Notes: generated by a model not told the origin, from the sequence alone. 64,000 nucleotides of DNA from Enterobacter sp. BIGb0383 (GCF_003751845.1 NZ_RJKQ01000001.1:62001-126000), one strand, 5' to 3'; shown: positions 23,063 to 33,545, counted from the first letter of the stretch. A program made the numbers and translations.

Positions 23063-23710
23063 ATGTCGGGATTTCAACTTTATAATTCGAAGGGGTTTTT
23101 GACTATTGATTCTTCGAATAAGTCAATTGTAACCAGTAGAATGACTAATATGGGTACTATTACTGACAGAGGTTATTATTCAATCGATAGTGCTTTTGGG
23201 AATGGTAGTACTCTTGGATTTATGCAAGCAAACTTCTTCCCTACATCTGGGCTAATCTGGTTTCAACCAACAGTAGACGGACGTTATAACTTCCCGGGGG
23301 CGAATATGTACGATCCCGGTACTGGGCGTTTTATGTTTTCAGATTTCACTACACCAATCGTATCTGGTTATCTTGATACATATGATGCTAACGGTACTTT
23401 GGTCTGGTCTGCTGCAAGTGCTGGTACAATGCCACGTATACGCGATTTCTTTACAGTACCACCAACGCATAATTTAGGTACTGCTATTACTCTCAATACA
23501 TCATTTGCTAATCCGTGGATTTGCGTAAGCCAATGCCCCGGTAACTTATCAGACGATGGTGATAGGGTAGGTTATTCGGGGATACTAATTCGAAGGAATT
23601 CTAGTACTTCATTTTCATTACAGTATGTTAATCAATTACAAAAGAATTATACTCAAGCAATGGGTAGTAATGGATTAAACATAGCAATAGCATCCTTTAC
23701 TGGTTATTAA
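23063..23710 (+). CDS. Tail tip protein, DUF6453-like
   Basis: 215 residues from the ATG at 23,063; an in-frame extension to 23,036 would overlap the previous gene. Beginning MSGFQLYNSKGFLTIDSSNKSI, it shares the opening of the preceding small protein (object described, then value strands). It is rich in Gly, Ser, Thr and aromatic residues throughout (IRDFFTVPPTHNLGTAITL; GYSGILIRRNSSTSFSLQYV). Such proteins follow gpJ in several siphoviruses and may bind receptors. No enzymatic motif is visible. Confidence 0.6.
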   Translation: MSGFQLYNSKGFLTIDSSNKSIVTSRMTNMGTITDRGYYSIDSAFGNGSTLGFMQANFFPTSGLIWFQPTVDGRYNFPGANMYDPGTGRFMFSDFTTPIVSGYLDTYDANGTLVWSAASAGTMPRIRDFFTVPPTHNLGTAITLNTSFANPWICVSQCPGNLSDDGDRVGYSGILIRRNSSTSFSLQYVNQLQKNYTQAMGSNGLNIAIASFTGY

Positions 23711-23746
23711 TATAAATACTATATAATAATTATAATGGGTATTAAT
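23711..23746 (+). promoter_or_regulatory. TATAAATACTAT promoter-like motif with imperfect hairpin
   Basis: TATAAATACTAT at 23,711 is identical to the core of the T4 late promoter consensus. The downstream GTATTAATA (about 23,739-23,747) can pair with TATAAATAC with one mismatch. The gene start at 23,748 follows at once, as in the other TAAATAC elements. Confidence 0.45.
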
Positions 23747-23747
23747 A

Positions 23748-24020
23748 ATGGACGTATGGACTATATTAACTTGTGTAATTGCTGGTTTAGGTCTTATGTG
23801 GGTAATCTTTAGAGATAGAACATCAGATACTAATGATCTACTTGACCGTATGTCTGATGTTGAAAAAACTTTAGCTTTACATGATAGTGCGATTGAACGA
23901 TTACAAGAAGAACAAGATGAAATGAAAACGTCACTTAAAAATCTAGAGGTGCAGATACACCAACTCGATTTGAAAATTGAACGTATTCTAACAATCTTAG
24001 AAAATAAAAAAGGGGCTTAA
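23748..24020 (+). CDS. Small membrane protein with coiled-coil (possible lysis accessory)
   Basis: 90 residues. One N-terminal membrane segment (about residues 4-22, WTILTCVIAGLGLMWVIF) is followed by a long amphipathic coiled-coil (LLDRMSDVEKTLALHDSAIERLQEEQDEMKTSLKNL…). The layout is like XhlA-type proteins and some holin-associated proteins. It lies next to the lysozyme gene but faces it tail to tail, with a shared bidirectional terminator between. A role in lysis is plausible from layout and place only; a tail-associated membrane protein is an alternative. Confidence 0.5.
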   Translation: MDVWTILTCVIAGLGLMWVIFRDRTSDTNDLLDRMSDVEKTLALHDSAIERLQEEQDEMKTSLKNLEVQIHQLDLKIERILTILENKKGA

Positions 24021-24031
24021 TTGCCCCTTTT
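24008..24031 (+). terminator. Bidirectional terminator
   Basis: AAAAGGGGC (24008-24016) pairs with GCCCCTTTT (24023-24031) around TTAATT, with A-runs on one side and T-runs on the other. It lies between the converging genes at 23,748 and 24,479. Confidence 0.85.
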
Positions 24032-24032
24032 A

Positions 24033-24479
24033 TTATTTGTTGATTAGTTGTCTAATCATATCATTAACTCGATTAGGTGTTTGACGATACCAAAGACTAT
24101 CCTTAGCCTGTCGTACTGCTTCAGAGTAATTCTGTACTTTAAGTGCTTCAAGCATTCTACGGAACTTGCGTACTCCGCCTAACCCTAATTGAAATACCAT
24201 TATTACTAGAAATTCTTCCCAATCAGTAGGTACTGTTAGCCCCAGTGAACGTACACCTGCTTTTGCCTTTTCAATGTCTTTTGCCAGAAGTAATCCAGCA
24301 TCCATTGGTTCTAATCCATTACTGAAATCTTCACCGGGTAGTACTAGATGACCATAACCAATAGTCTCAAATCCTAAGCTGTCTTGATAAGTCCAAAACT
24401 TCCCTTGTCGGAAGTAACCTAATTTTTGTTGGTACTCTTTAGTACCTTCATATATTTCTAATCTTGTTTGTAGGTTCAT
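24033..24479 (-). CDS. Endolysin, T4-type lysozyme (GH24 family)
   Basis: 148 residues. It hydrolyses the glycan strands of peptidoglycan. It shows the T4 lysozyme scheme: an N-terminal catalytic Glu in LEIYEGTKEY, then YQDSLGFETIGYGHLV with the Asp and Thr of the E-D-T triad. The C-terminal lobe VFQLGLGGVRKFRRMLEAL … SLWYRQTPNRVNDMI aligns closely with the RWYNQTPNRAKRVI end of T4 lysozyme. There is no signal-arrest sequence, so export depends on a holin. It is unusual in being on the strand opposite to all other late genes. Its start (AAGGAAT upstream) faces the palindromic TAAATAC element at 24,494-24,519, which could supply a promoter in both directions. Confidence 0.87.
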   Translation of the reverse strand: MNLQTRLEIYEGTKEYQQKLGYFRQGKFWTYQDSLGFETIGYGHLVLPGEDFSNGLEPMDAGLLLAKDIEKAKAGVRSLGLTVPTDWEEFLVIMVFQLGLGGVRKFRRMLEALKVQNYSEAVRQAKDSLWYRQTPNRVNDMIRQLINK

Positions 24480-24493
24480 TATTAATTCCTTTT

Positions 24494-25537
<1,044 letters not shown>

Positions 25538-25538
<1 letters not shown>

Positions 25539-25849
25539 TGAATTTTGAACGACATTATGAAGAACAAACAGCATACATTACTCTAGGTGGTGAAACACCA
25601 ATAGCTAATAGTATGCCTATCAATAAGTGTTTTCTAGGTAAGAAATTCCAGAAGATACTAAAGAATGAAGGTTTAACAGTAAACTGCTTTATGAATGTCT
25701 GCTATGACAAGTCGCAGAGTTTTACTGAAGGAACCATTATGAAATGGAAACTAAGAGAAGAAGAGATTGATGTTTACCTAATCGAATCTAAAAAGCTTTT
25801 TATAAAAGGTAAACACATTTGGGCGTATTGTGTAGGAATAGTAGAATGA
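25538..25849 (+). CDS. Unknown phage protein
   Basis: 103 residues, soluble, with several cysteines (INKCFLGKK, VNCFMNVCYDK, WAYCVG) and a basic centre. No family recognised. TAATG and ATGA overlaps on both sides make it part of the four-gene operon 24,517-26,139. Its position between gpZ-like and holin-like genes allows either a structural or a lysis-related role; nothing in the sequence decides. Confidence 0.5.
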
Positions 25850-26139
25850 TAAGTATAATCCTAGATTTAATTAAAACTGGTATGGATTTCTTCGTTAAGA
25901 AGAAAACTATTGAACAGGATATTAAAAAGACTAATGCCGAAGGGCAAATTGAAGTAAACAAAGAAGAGATAGAAAAGGTATCTTTCCATTGGCGTAATGC
26001 TCTTGGATTTGTACTAACGCTAATCATTCTTTACAACTGGATCATAGTACCGCTACTTGATGCCTTTGGTATCGTGGTTATACAAGTACCATTGGGGCAA
26101 TTGTTGCAAGTACTATTGATTATGGTAGGTGGTAGTTAA
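25846..26139 (+). CDS. Holin-like membrane protein (3TM holin family, probable)
   Basis: 97 residues from the ATG overlapping the previous stop (ATGA); the longer frame from 25,819 is less likely. An N-terminal amphipathic part (MISIILDLIKTGMDFFVKKK) is followed by a charged helix (EQDIKKTNAEGQIEVNKEEIEK). WRNALGFVLTLIILYNWIIVPLL then forms one membrane segment and a second hydrophobic stretch ends the protein (LGQLLQVLLIMVGGS). The W..A…L….YN…P.L… L..LL..M.GG pattern resembles GTA/phage 3TM holins. It would form the membrane lesion releasing the lysozyme. No separate spanin genes were identified. Confidence 0.62.
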   Translation: MISIILDLIKTGMDFFVKKKTIEQDIKKTNAEGQIEVNKEEIEKVSFHWRNALGFVLTLIILYNWIIVPLLDAFGIVVIQVPLGQLLQVLLIMVGGS

Positions 26140-26140
26140 G

Positions 26141-26166
26141 AGGAAGCCCACCAGGGCTTTCCTTAA
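26141..26166 (+). terminator. Stem-loop between convergent holin and cargo genes
   Basis: AGGAAGCCC (26141-26149) pairs with GGGCTTTCCT (26154-26163) with a one-base bulge, extended by TTAAG/TTAA flanks. It separates the holin-like gene from the minus-strand TOPRIM-like gene. Confidence 0.65.
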
Positions 26167-27125
26167 TCTATTTCTGTATTGTTATAAGTGTTGTGACTAA
26201 AAGTATCTTGCTGTCTTTTTGCCACGGACTTTAAAAATTCAGTGACAGGGGTTATGTATTCCTCCCAACGCTCTGTATTAAACTTAGATACTATCTTGTA
26301 TACTAAGAAAATTGGATGGTGAGTGTAATTGTAATTTATGTAATATGTATTATTGGTTTCTTTTTCTAGCTTTTTGAAGTATGGGTGATAATTAAATACT
26401 CCATCCCTTTCATGGATTGCGATTTTTTTTGAAATGTTTATGATTTCTAGTGTTTCATCTATTTCCTTATAAATATCATCCAGCTCAAACTCTATGTGTT
26501 TTTTGTTGTTGTCATCCTTTGCTATTTCCAAATATCCTTTCAACTCTTCAACCCTTTTATGAAAAGGTTTTTTAGTCATTTCTGAAGTAATCTCTTCCAC
26601 CATATTTTTTAAATTCAGTTCAGGTTTTCCTCTGGTGTTTCTTTTAGATAAAACATCATTTGGTATTTTAAAGCTGGTTATGCGACTGCTTATTGCATTA
26701 GTTATGTTTTTTAATTGCTCAGGAATAAAATCCCCTTCGTATGTCTCTGATATTACCTGTTGTATGTCATTAGCACTTATGTCACCATCAATTACTCCTA
26801 TTACTTCCAATGCTTTAGTGTTTCCAGATTTTATTAATTCCTCTGAGTAGAGAATGCATCCTGCCAACGATACAATTATGTTAGACCATGAGCCGCAGCG
26901 TCTGAATTTAAAAGAGCCTACGTTCATGTCCTTATGGCTAAGAGCGTTGGCAATTAATTCTTCTGCAACCTTATCCTCGCAAAATACAATGACGGAAGGG
27001 ATTTTGTATGCTTGAGAAATACCAGATGATATAATTTCAATTTTTGTGGAGTCACCATGTTTACTTTTTGAGATAGATTGTGTTCCAATAATCCCAATAT
27101 TGCCTCCCAGCTTTATTGTATTCAT
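26163..27125 (-). CDS. TOPRIM-like protein, prophage cargo (candidate defence gene)
   Basis: 320 residues. A TOPRIM-like fold is suggested by IPSVIVFCEDKVAEELIANAL (acidic residue after the first strand, about residues 43-62) and ALEVIGVIDGDIS (DxD-type motif, about 104-116). The rest is Lys/Asn/Ile-rich and helical, with a coiled region near 190-240 and an aromatic patch (NNTYYINYNYTHH). TOPRIM nucleases occur in OLD, Gabija and PARIS-type systems, normally beside an ATPase; none is encoded here, so it would act alone or with host factors. It is AT-rich, on the opposite strand to its neighbours, and without AGTACT, all consistent with recent acquisition. The defence role is inference. Confidence 0.5.
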   Translation of the reverse strand: MNTIKLGGNIGIIGTQSISKSKHGDSTKIEIISSGISQAYKIPSVIVFCEDKVAEELIANALSHKDMNVGSFKFRRCGSWSNIIVSLAGCILYSEELIKSGNTKALEVIGVIDGDISANDIQQVISETYEGDFIPEQLKNITNAISSRITSFKIPNDVLSKRNTRGKPELNLKNMVEEITSEMTKKPFHKRVEELKGYLEIAKDDNNKKHIEFELDDIYKEIDETLEIINISKKIAIHERDGVFNYHPYFKKLEKETNNTYYINYNYTHHPIFLVYKIVSKFNTERWEEYITPVTEFLKSVAKRQQDTFSHNTYNNTEID

Positions 27126-27171
27126 AATTCAGTTTTCCTCTATTAAGTGTATTGAGATTTTACTATTATTT

Positions 27172-27208
27172 CATAAATACCCGTGCAACTACTGTGAAAG
27201 GGTATCTT

Positions 27209-27211
<3 letters not shown>
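27172..27211. promoter_or_regulatory. TAAATAC-type imperfect palindrome between divergent cargo and methyltransferase genes
   Basis: CATAAATACCC (27172-27182) faces GGGTATCTTATG (27200-27211), the latter ending in the ATG of the methyltransferase remnant. The arrangement repeats that at 24,494: a TAAATAC palindrome between a minus-strand gene and a plus-strand gene, touching the plus-strand start codon. Confidence 0.5.
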
Positions 27212-27922
<711 letters not shown>

Positions 27923-27976
27923 AAATGTGATTTCAAGCAAGCGTAACGCAACATATAGTGTCTATAATTAAAGGTG

Positions 27977-27990
27977 ACACCATATGGTGT
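27977..27990. promoter_or_regulatory. Perfect 14-bp palindrome, operator-like
   Basis: ACACCATATGGTGT is exactly self-complementary and lies 23 bp before the DUF2188 gene, downstream of AT-rich promoter-like sequence. It could bind a dimeric regulator. A GTG-started extension of the DUF2188 frame would run through it. Confidence 0.45.
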
Positions 27991-28012
27991 ACTTCATGTA
28001 GCGAGTAACATT

Positions 28013-28234
28013 ATGGGTAAAAACCAACATGTAGTGCCTCACAACGGGCAATGGGCTGTCAGAGGTGCAGGCAACGGAAGAGTGACTTCAACTCACAGTA
28101 CTCAGCAAGAAGCTATAGATGCTGGGCGAGTTATTTCTCGTAATCAGGGGAACGAATTAGTTATTCATCGCCCTAACGGACAGATTCGAGATAGCGACTC
28201 ACATGGGAAGGATCCTTACCCACCGAAAGGTTAA
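28013..28234 (+). CDS. DUF2188 family protein
   Basis: 73 residues from the ATG at 28,013 (MGKNQHVVPHNGQWAVRGAGNGR). The short beta-rich body with HVVPHNGQWAV…T..EAID.GR…N.GNELVIHRPNGQIRDSDSHGKDPYPPKG is characteristic of DUF2188, a small family common in prophages and plasmids with no established function. A longer GTG-started version from 27,974 would include the operator-like palindrome and is less likely. It is the last phage gene, carries the last AGTACT (28,107) and is closed by a terminator. Confidence 0.75.
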   Translation: MGKNQHVVPHNGQWAVRGAGNGRVTSTHSTQQEAIDAGRVISRNQGNELVIHRPNGQIRDSDSHGKDPYPPKG

Positions 28235-28244
28235 TGCTCATTAT

Positions 28245-28275
28245 GACAAAAGAGGCTTATGGCCTCTTTTTTGTC
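28245..28275 (+). terminator. Rho-independent terminator at the prophage end
   Basis: GACAAAAGAGGC (28245-28256) pairs with the complementary GGCCTCTTTTTTGTC (28261-28275) around TTAT, with a run of six T within the 3' arm. It closes the last phage gene. Confidence 0.85.
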
Positions 28276-28731
28276 TTTTCACAAATGTTCCCATTGATTT
28301 TTGTATGCGTCCTTTCGTTTTTTAGCACAGGTAAAGAGCCGTTCGTATGAATAGTGGAGGCTCCCGGAAGAGATAACCGAACGGCGATACGCATCATCCA
28401 GCAACCCTTATGCCAGGTTGTTGAGGGAGAAACATGGGCCCGGTCGGCGATACACCTTCTTAAAATTAAGCGTAGATGGCATTTGCAAAACTTGCATGCT
28501 GGTCAAAACTAATTTCAATGACATATCAATAACTCATCCATAAATTCCCATATATGCGCAATACCGCTGCGGCGGGTTTAATCAGGCTGTCATCGGGCCG
28601 TCACGGGAGCGTCATCCCGGCGCGGGAGAATGAAGGGTTTCGCAATGTAAGTTATCGGTAAAATATTTTTGGGTTGAAGGTAAACCGCGGTTAAACTTGA
28701 GACGCTGATTATTTGATACGGGAAAAGGATT
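28276..28731. other. Phage-chromosome junction and mipA upstream region, with structured segment
   Basis: No gene is seen in 456 bp. Segment 28,338-28,460 is rich in inverted repeats: GCCGTTCG (28338-28345) with CGAACGGC (28378-28385), an inner GGAG-G-CTCC, and CAGCAACC with GGTTGTTG (about 28,399-28,423). CGGCGATAC occurs twice (28,382 and 28,445). This looks like a structured RNA or a protein-binding region, but I cannot name it. Composition rises toward chromosomal GC content near 28,550. attR must lie somewhere near its left side. The right part (28,550-28,731) should hold the mipA promoter. Confidence 0.5.
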
Positions 28732-29481
28732 GTGAACAAATTCAAACTTGTGGCTTTAGCTGTTGCGGCAGCGACGTCTGTCGGGATTGCGCAGGCGGAA
28801 AGTAAATTTACGCTGGGAGCCGGTATCGGTATTGTTGAAAACCCCTACAAACAATACGATAACGACTTGTATCCCGTCCCGGTTGTTAACTACGAAGGGG
28901 ATAGCTTCTGGTTCCGCGGCCTGGCGGGCGGTTACTACCTGTGGAATGACCAGAGCGATAAGCTCTCTATTATGGCCGCTTACTCACCGATGCACTTTAA
29001 GCCGGGCGACAGCGATGACCGCCAGCTGCGTCAGCTGGATCGCCGTAAAAGCACCGCAATGGCTGGCTTCTCTTATACTCATGCCACGGAACAATATGGT
29101 TTCCTGCGTACCGCGGTGCTGGCCGACGTGCTCGATAACAGCAACGGTTTCGTCTGGGATCTGGCATGGCTTTATAGCTATACCAACGGCGGCCTGACCT
29201 TAACGCCGGGCATCGGTGTTGAGTGGAACAGCGACAAGCAGAACGACTACTACTATGGTGTTTCCGGCTCAGAATCCCGCCGCAGCGGTCTGAATAGCTA
29301 TGATGCGGACAGCGGCTGGAATCCGTACCTGGAGCTGACGGCGACCTACCGCTTCCTGGGCGACTGGAGCGTCTACGGTACCGCACGTTATACCCATCTC
29401 TCCGATGAAATTAAAGACAGCCCGATGGTCGATAAGTCCTGGAGCGGTCTGCTTTCAACCGGAGTCACCTACAGTTTCTAA
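28732..29481 (+). CDS. mipA: MltA-interacting protein MipA
   Basis: 249 residues, GTG start with AAAAGG upstream. Outer-membrane scaffold linking the lytic transglycosylase MltA to PBP1B. It has a signal peptide with cleavage after AQA (residue about 22), then the mature start ESKFTLGAGIGIVENPYK, repeated amphipathic strands, and a C-terminal Phe (GVTYSF), typical of beta-barrel proteins recognised by the Bam complex. The sequence closely follows E. coli MipA. In E. coli its divergent neighbour is yeaG; here the prophage lies upstream instead. Confidence 0.95.
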   Translation: MNKFKLVALAVAAATSVGIAQAESKFTLGAGIGIVENPYKQYDNDLYPVPVVNYEGDSFWFRGLAGGYYLWNDQSDKLSIMAAYSPMHFKPGDSDDRQLRQLDRRKSTAMAGFSYTHATEQYGFLRTAVLADVLDNSNGFVWDLAWLYSYTNGGLTLTPGIGVEWNSDKQNDYYYGVSGSESRRSGLNSYDADSGWNPYLELTATYRFLGDWSVYGTARYTHLSDEIKDSPMVDKSWSGLLSTGVTYSF

Positions 29482-29513
29482 CTGTGCATTCTCATAGTGC
29501 ATTCCGTGCATTC

Positions 29514-29540
29514 AAACAGGGCGTTACGCCCTGTTTTGTT
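29514..29540 (+). terminator. Terminator after mipA
   Basis: AAACAGGGCG (29514-29523) pairs with CGCCCTGTTT (29527-29536), followed by TGTTTT. Confidence 0.88.
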
Positions 29541-29572
29541 TTACGGTGGAGCGAGTGTCGCAGGAGGATGAG

Positions 29573-30427
29573 ATGACAGAGAAAACGATTCGTTTTAGTG
29601 GAGATATTGCGCTGCCCGCCATCGGTCAGGGCACCTGGTATATGGGGGAGAGCGCCGGTCAGCGTCGGGCCGAAGTGACCGCCCTGCGGGCAGGTATTGA
29701 CCTCGGGTTGACGCTGGTGGATACCGCCGAAATGTACGCCGACGGCGGTGCTGAAGAGGTGGTCGGTGAGGCGTTACAGGGGCTGCGCGACCGGGCTTTT
29801 CTGGTCTCTAAAGTCTACCCGTGGAATGCCGGGGGTAAAAAAGCGATTGCCGCCTGTGAAGCCAGCCTTCACCGCCTGAAAACCGACTATCTGGATCTCT
29901 ACCTTTTGCACTGGCGCGGGGGCTACTCGCTGGCCGAAACCGTCGAGGTGATGGAAACCCTGGTCGATCAGGGCAAAATCCGCCGCTGGGGCGTCTCCAA
30001 TCTCGATTATGACGATATGCAGGAGCTGATGCAGGTTGCGGGCGGCGATGTCTGTGCCACCAATCAGGTGCTCTATCATCTCGCCTCACGCGGGATTGAG
30101 TACAGCCTGCTGCCCTGGTGTCAGCAGCAGCACATGCCGGTTATGGCTTATTGCCCGCTGGCCCAGGCCGGTCGGCTGCGCAGCGGCCTGTTGAATAACG
30201 ACGTGGTCAATAAGGTTGCGTATGCTCACCGGGCGTCTGCCGCACAGATCCTGCTGGCATGGGTTATCAGCCATCAGGGCGTCATGGCGATCCCGAAAGC
30301 GTCCAGCATCAAACACGTGGAAGAAAACGCGGCCGCGCTGGCGATTACGTTGAGTGCGGAAGAGCGTGCAAGTCTTGATGCCGCATTCCCGGCGCCGAAC
30401 CGTAAAACGCCGCTTGACGTGGTGTAA
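29573..30427 (+). CDS. yeaE: Aldo-keto reductase YeaE (methylglyoxal reductase)
   Basis: 284 residues from the ATG at 29,573, placed 5 nt after AGGAGG; an upstream in-frame start at 29,546 is not needed. NADPH-dependent reductase that converts methylglyoxal and related aldehydes. Family motifs are clear: IGQGTWYMGE, VDTAEMYADGG (catalytic Asp and Tyr), VSKVYPWN (Lys), YLLHWRG (His), and the cofactor-binding AIPKASSIKHVEEN near residue 240. It converges on yeaD across a hairpin. Confidence 0.93.
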   Translation: MTEKTIRFSGDIALPAIGQGTWYMGESAGQRRAEVTALRAGIDLGLTLVDTAEMYADGGAEEVVGEALQGLRDRAFLVSKVYPWNAGGKKAIAACEASLHRLKTDYLDLYLLHWRGGYSLAETVEVMETLVDQGKIRRWGVSNLDYDDMQELMQVAGGDVCATNQVLYHLASRGIEYSLLPWCQQQHMPVMAYCPLAQAGRLRSGLLNNDVVNKVAYAHRASAAQILLAWVISHQGVMAIPKASSIKHVEENAAALAITLSAEERASLDAAFPAPNRKTPLDVV

Positions 30428-30438
30428 GCAGAGAGTAA

Positions 30439-30461
30439 CCCTCACCCTGAACGGGTGAGGG
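30439..30461. terminator. Hairpin between yeaE and yeaD
   Basis: CCCTCACCC (30439-30447) pairs with GGGTGAGGG (30453-30461) around TGAAC. It is shared by the two converging genes. No strong T-run. Confidence 0.65.
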
Positions 30462-30472
30462 CGGGCAGAGGA

Positions 30473-31357
30473 TCAGCGTTTAGCGACGCGGATCGTCTGG
30501 GCCAGGCGTGACGGCTTGTCAGCGCTGGTTTTCTGCGGTGCGGTTGCGCAGGCGGATTCGACGCAGACGAAGGTTTTATACCCGTCGTCCGGCATATCGG
30601 TCATGCTTGCCGACAGCGCCGGGCCCGGGTTCCAGCCCACGACGTTAATATGGTGGTGGTGGATCACCTCGATTTTACGCTGCAGGGCGCTATCGTGGAT
30701 CACGCTGCAGGCTTCCGGGTTCAGATAGACGCGGTCGGTGCGGTCCGGGAAGGTCTGCACGCCGTCAGCCAGCACATCTTCCTTCGCGTTATTCACCTTA
30801 TCAATCAGGCGATCGCCGAGGCCGCTGACTTTTACCGCCTGAATATCACCGACGTTAAAGTAGGTATGCAGCGCGGAGGTCGTTTCAAACTCGCCGTGGG
30901 CTTCCAGCTCGATTTCACAGGTTTTGCCGAGCTTAAAGCGGGCATACAGGGTGAAGTCGTGCGGCCAGAATTTCTGTGACGCCTCGCTGCTCAGCAGTTC
31001 AAAGGTCAGCACCACGCCGTTATCATCTTCGTTATGGGCTTTCAGGGACCAGGTCAGGTTACGGGCAAAACCGTGCGCGGGCAGACCCTGTTGAGCGGCC
31101 GGGCCAAACCACGGCCAGCAGATCGGTACGCCGCCGCGCAGGGCGACGCCGTCTTTAAACGGGGTGTTGCCGCTCAGCCACAGTACTTCCTCTTCCCCGG
31201 CCGGTTTCCACGAGAGCAGATGTGCGCCCTGAAGGGCAACGGATGCCTTAACCTGCGGATGTTCAACCACGATCACGTCCAGTTCGTCCATCTGGCGCCG
31301 GGAAAGTACGGGCGTAAGCTGTTCGACGACCGGAAGTGCAAAAATTTTATTAATCAT
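30473..31357 (-). CDS. yeaD: D-hexose-6-phosphate mutarotase YeaD
   Basis: 294 residues. It interconverts alpha and beta anomers of hexose 6-phosphates, next to glycolysis. It has the aldose-1-epimerase/galactose-mutarotase fold: QGAHLLSWKPAGEEEVLWLSG, RGGVPICWPWFGP, the histidine-bearing GLPAHGFARN, and a conserved ALHTYFNVGDI. It lies directly downstream of gapA on the same strand, separated by the gapA terminator, an arrangement conserved in enterobacteria. Confidence 0.94.
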   Translation of the reverse strand: MINKIFALPVVEQLTPVLSRRQMDELDVIVVEHPQVKASVALQGAHLLSWKPAGEEEVLWLSGNTPFKDGVALRGGVPICWPWFGPAAQQGLPAHGFARNLTWSLKAHNEDDNGVVLTFELLSSEASQKFWPHDFTLYARFKLGKTCEIELEAHGEFETTSALHTYFNVGDIQAVKVSGLGDRLIDKVNNAKEDVLADGVQTFPDRTDRVYLNPEACSVIHDSALQRKIEVIHHHHINVVGWNPGPALSASMTDMPDDGYKTFVCVESACATAPQKTSADKPSRLAQTIRVAKR

Positions 31358-31390
31358 TATGCAATCCTCTGTCTCTACAAATGTTTAAAA

Positions 31391-31418
31391 AAAAAGAGCG
31401 ACCGGAGTCGCTCTTTTT
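31391..31418 (-). terminator. gapA terminator
   Basis: AAAGAGCGAC and GTCGCTCTTT enclose CGGA (31,394-31,415). On the minus strand the stem is followed by a run of eight or more T residues (31,386-31,395 in complement). Confidence 0.9.
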
Positions 31419-31437
31419 GAATCGGTGTTCATCTCAA

Positions 31438-32774
<1,337 letters not shown>

Positions 32775-33188
32775 ATGGCTAATCAATCTTCCCCCGATGA
32801 GTTGAAAAAAAACCTCAGCGAAATGCAGTTTTACGTCACCCAGAACAAAGGGACAGAACCCCCGTTTACCGGGCGTTTGCTGCATAACAAGCGCGATGGC
32901 GTCTACCACTGCCTGGTGTGCGATGCGGCGCTGTTTAACGCCCAGAGCAAGTACGACTCTGGCTGCGGCTGGCCGAGCTTCTACGAGCCGGTCAGCGATG
33001 ACGCTATTCGTTACATTAATGACTACACGCATGGGATGCAGCGGGTCGAAATCCGTTGCAGCAATTGCGATGCGCATCTGGGGCATGTTTTCCCGGACGG
33101 TCCTCAGCCGACAGGGGAGCGCTACTGCGTGAATTCGGCGTCGATGAGCTTTACCGATGACGACAACGGCGAGCAGGTTAAAGGCTGA
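32775..33188 (+). CDS. msrB: Methionine-R-sulfoxide reductase B
   Basis: 137 residues. It reduces the R form of methionine sulfoxide in proteins. Two zinc-binding pairs are present (HCLVCDA near residue 45 and [14 protein letters not shown] near 95), and the catalytic cysteine is in [13 protein letters not shown] near residue 118. SGCGWPSF is the substrate loop. It is followed 42 nt later by yeaC, the usual partner. Confidence 0.96.
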   Translation: MANQSSPDELKKNLSEMQFYVTQNKGTEPPFTGRLLHNKRDGVYHCLVCDAALFNAQSKYDSGCGWPSFYEPVSDDAIRYINDYTHGMQRVEIRCSNCDAHLGHVFPDGPQPTGERYCVNSASMSFTDDDNGEQVKG

Positions 33189-33230
33189 AGAAACGATTCA
33201 GCAAATTATTCCACAGGAGCGGCTGACACC

Positions 33231-33506
33231 ATGAGTCTTGAGAGCCTGATCGAAGGGATGACAGAGGACGTTTATCAGCGTCTGGCAACGGCGGTTGAGC
33301 TGGGTAAATGGCCCGACGGCGTCGCGCTGACGGCGGAACAAAAAGAGAACTGTCTGCAGCTGGTGATGCTCTGGCAGGCGCGCAATAACACCGATGCCCA
33401 GCATATGACCATCGACACTCAGGGTCAGATGGTGATGAAGAGTAAGCAGCAGCTGAAAGAAGAGTTTGGCATTGTGGCGAAGCCGATCGCCACCTTCAAA
33501 TCCTGA
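33231..33506 (+). CDS. yeaC: Conserved small protein YeaC
   Basis: 91 residues. The sequence (MSLESLIEGMTEDVYQRLATAVELGKWPDG … MTIDTQGQMVMKSKQQLKEEFG) corresponds to YeaC (DUF1315), a conserved enterobacterial protein of unknown function that always follows msrB. It is soluble and helical, with no catalytic motif. AGGAG lies about 15 nt before the start. A long hairpin closes the unit. Confidence 0.9.
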   Translation: MSLESLIEGMTEDVYQRLATAVELGKWPDGVALTAEQKENCLQLVMLWQARNNTDAQHMTIDTQGQMVMKSKQQLKEEFGIVAKPIATFKS

Positions 33507-33511
33507 CGGCA

Positions 33512-33539
33512 CAGGTCCTCTTCAGATGAAGAGGACCTG
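33512..33539. terminator. Hairpin between yeaC and pncA
   Basis: CAGGTCCTCTTC (33512-33523) and GAAGAGGACCTG (33528-33539) are perfect 12-bp complements with a 4-nt loop, between converging genes. Confidence 0.8.
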
Positions 33540-33545
33540 CACAGA

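Noticed and set aside
28476-28496. Sigma-54 promoter near TGGCATTTGCAAAACTTGCA
   Set aside because: GG and GC elements are not 12 bp apart, unlike the correct spacing in the ast promoter.
29079-29558. Ser-rich or Arg-rich frames opposite real genes (for example 9,079-9,558 minus and 28,763-29,197 plus)
   Set aside because: They are antisense or out-of-frame readings of the protease-capsid and mipA genes with repetitive composition and no ribosome-binding sites.
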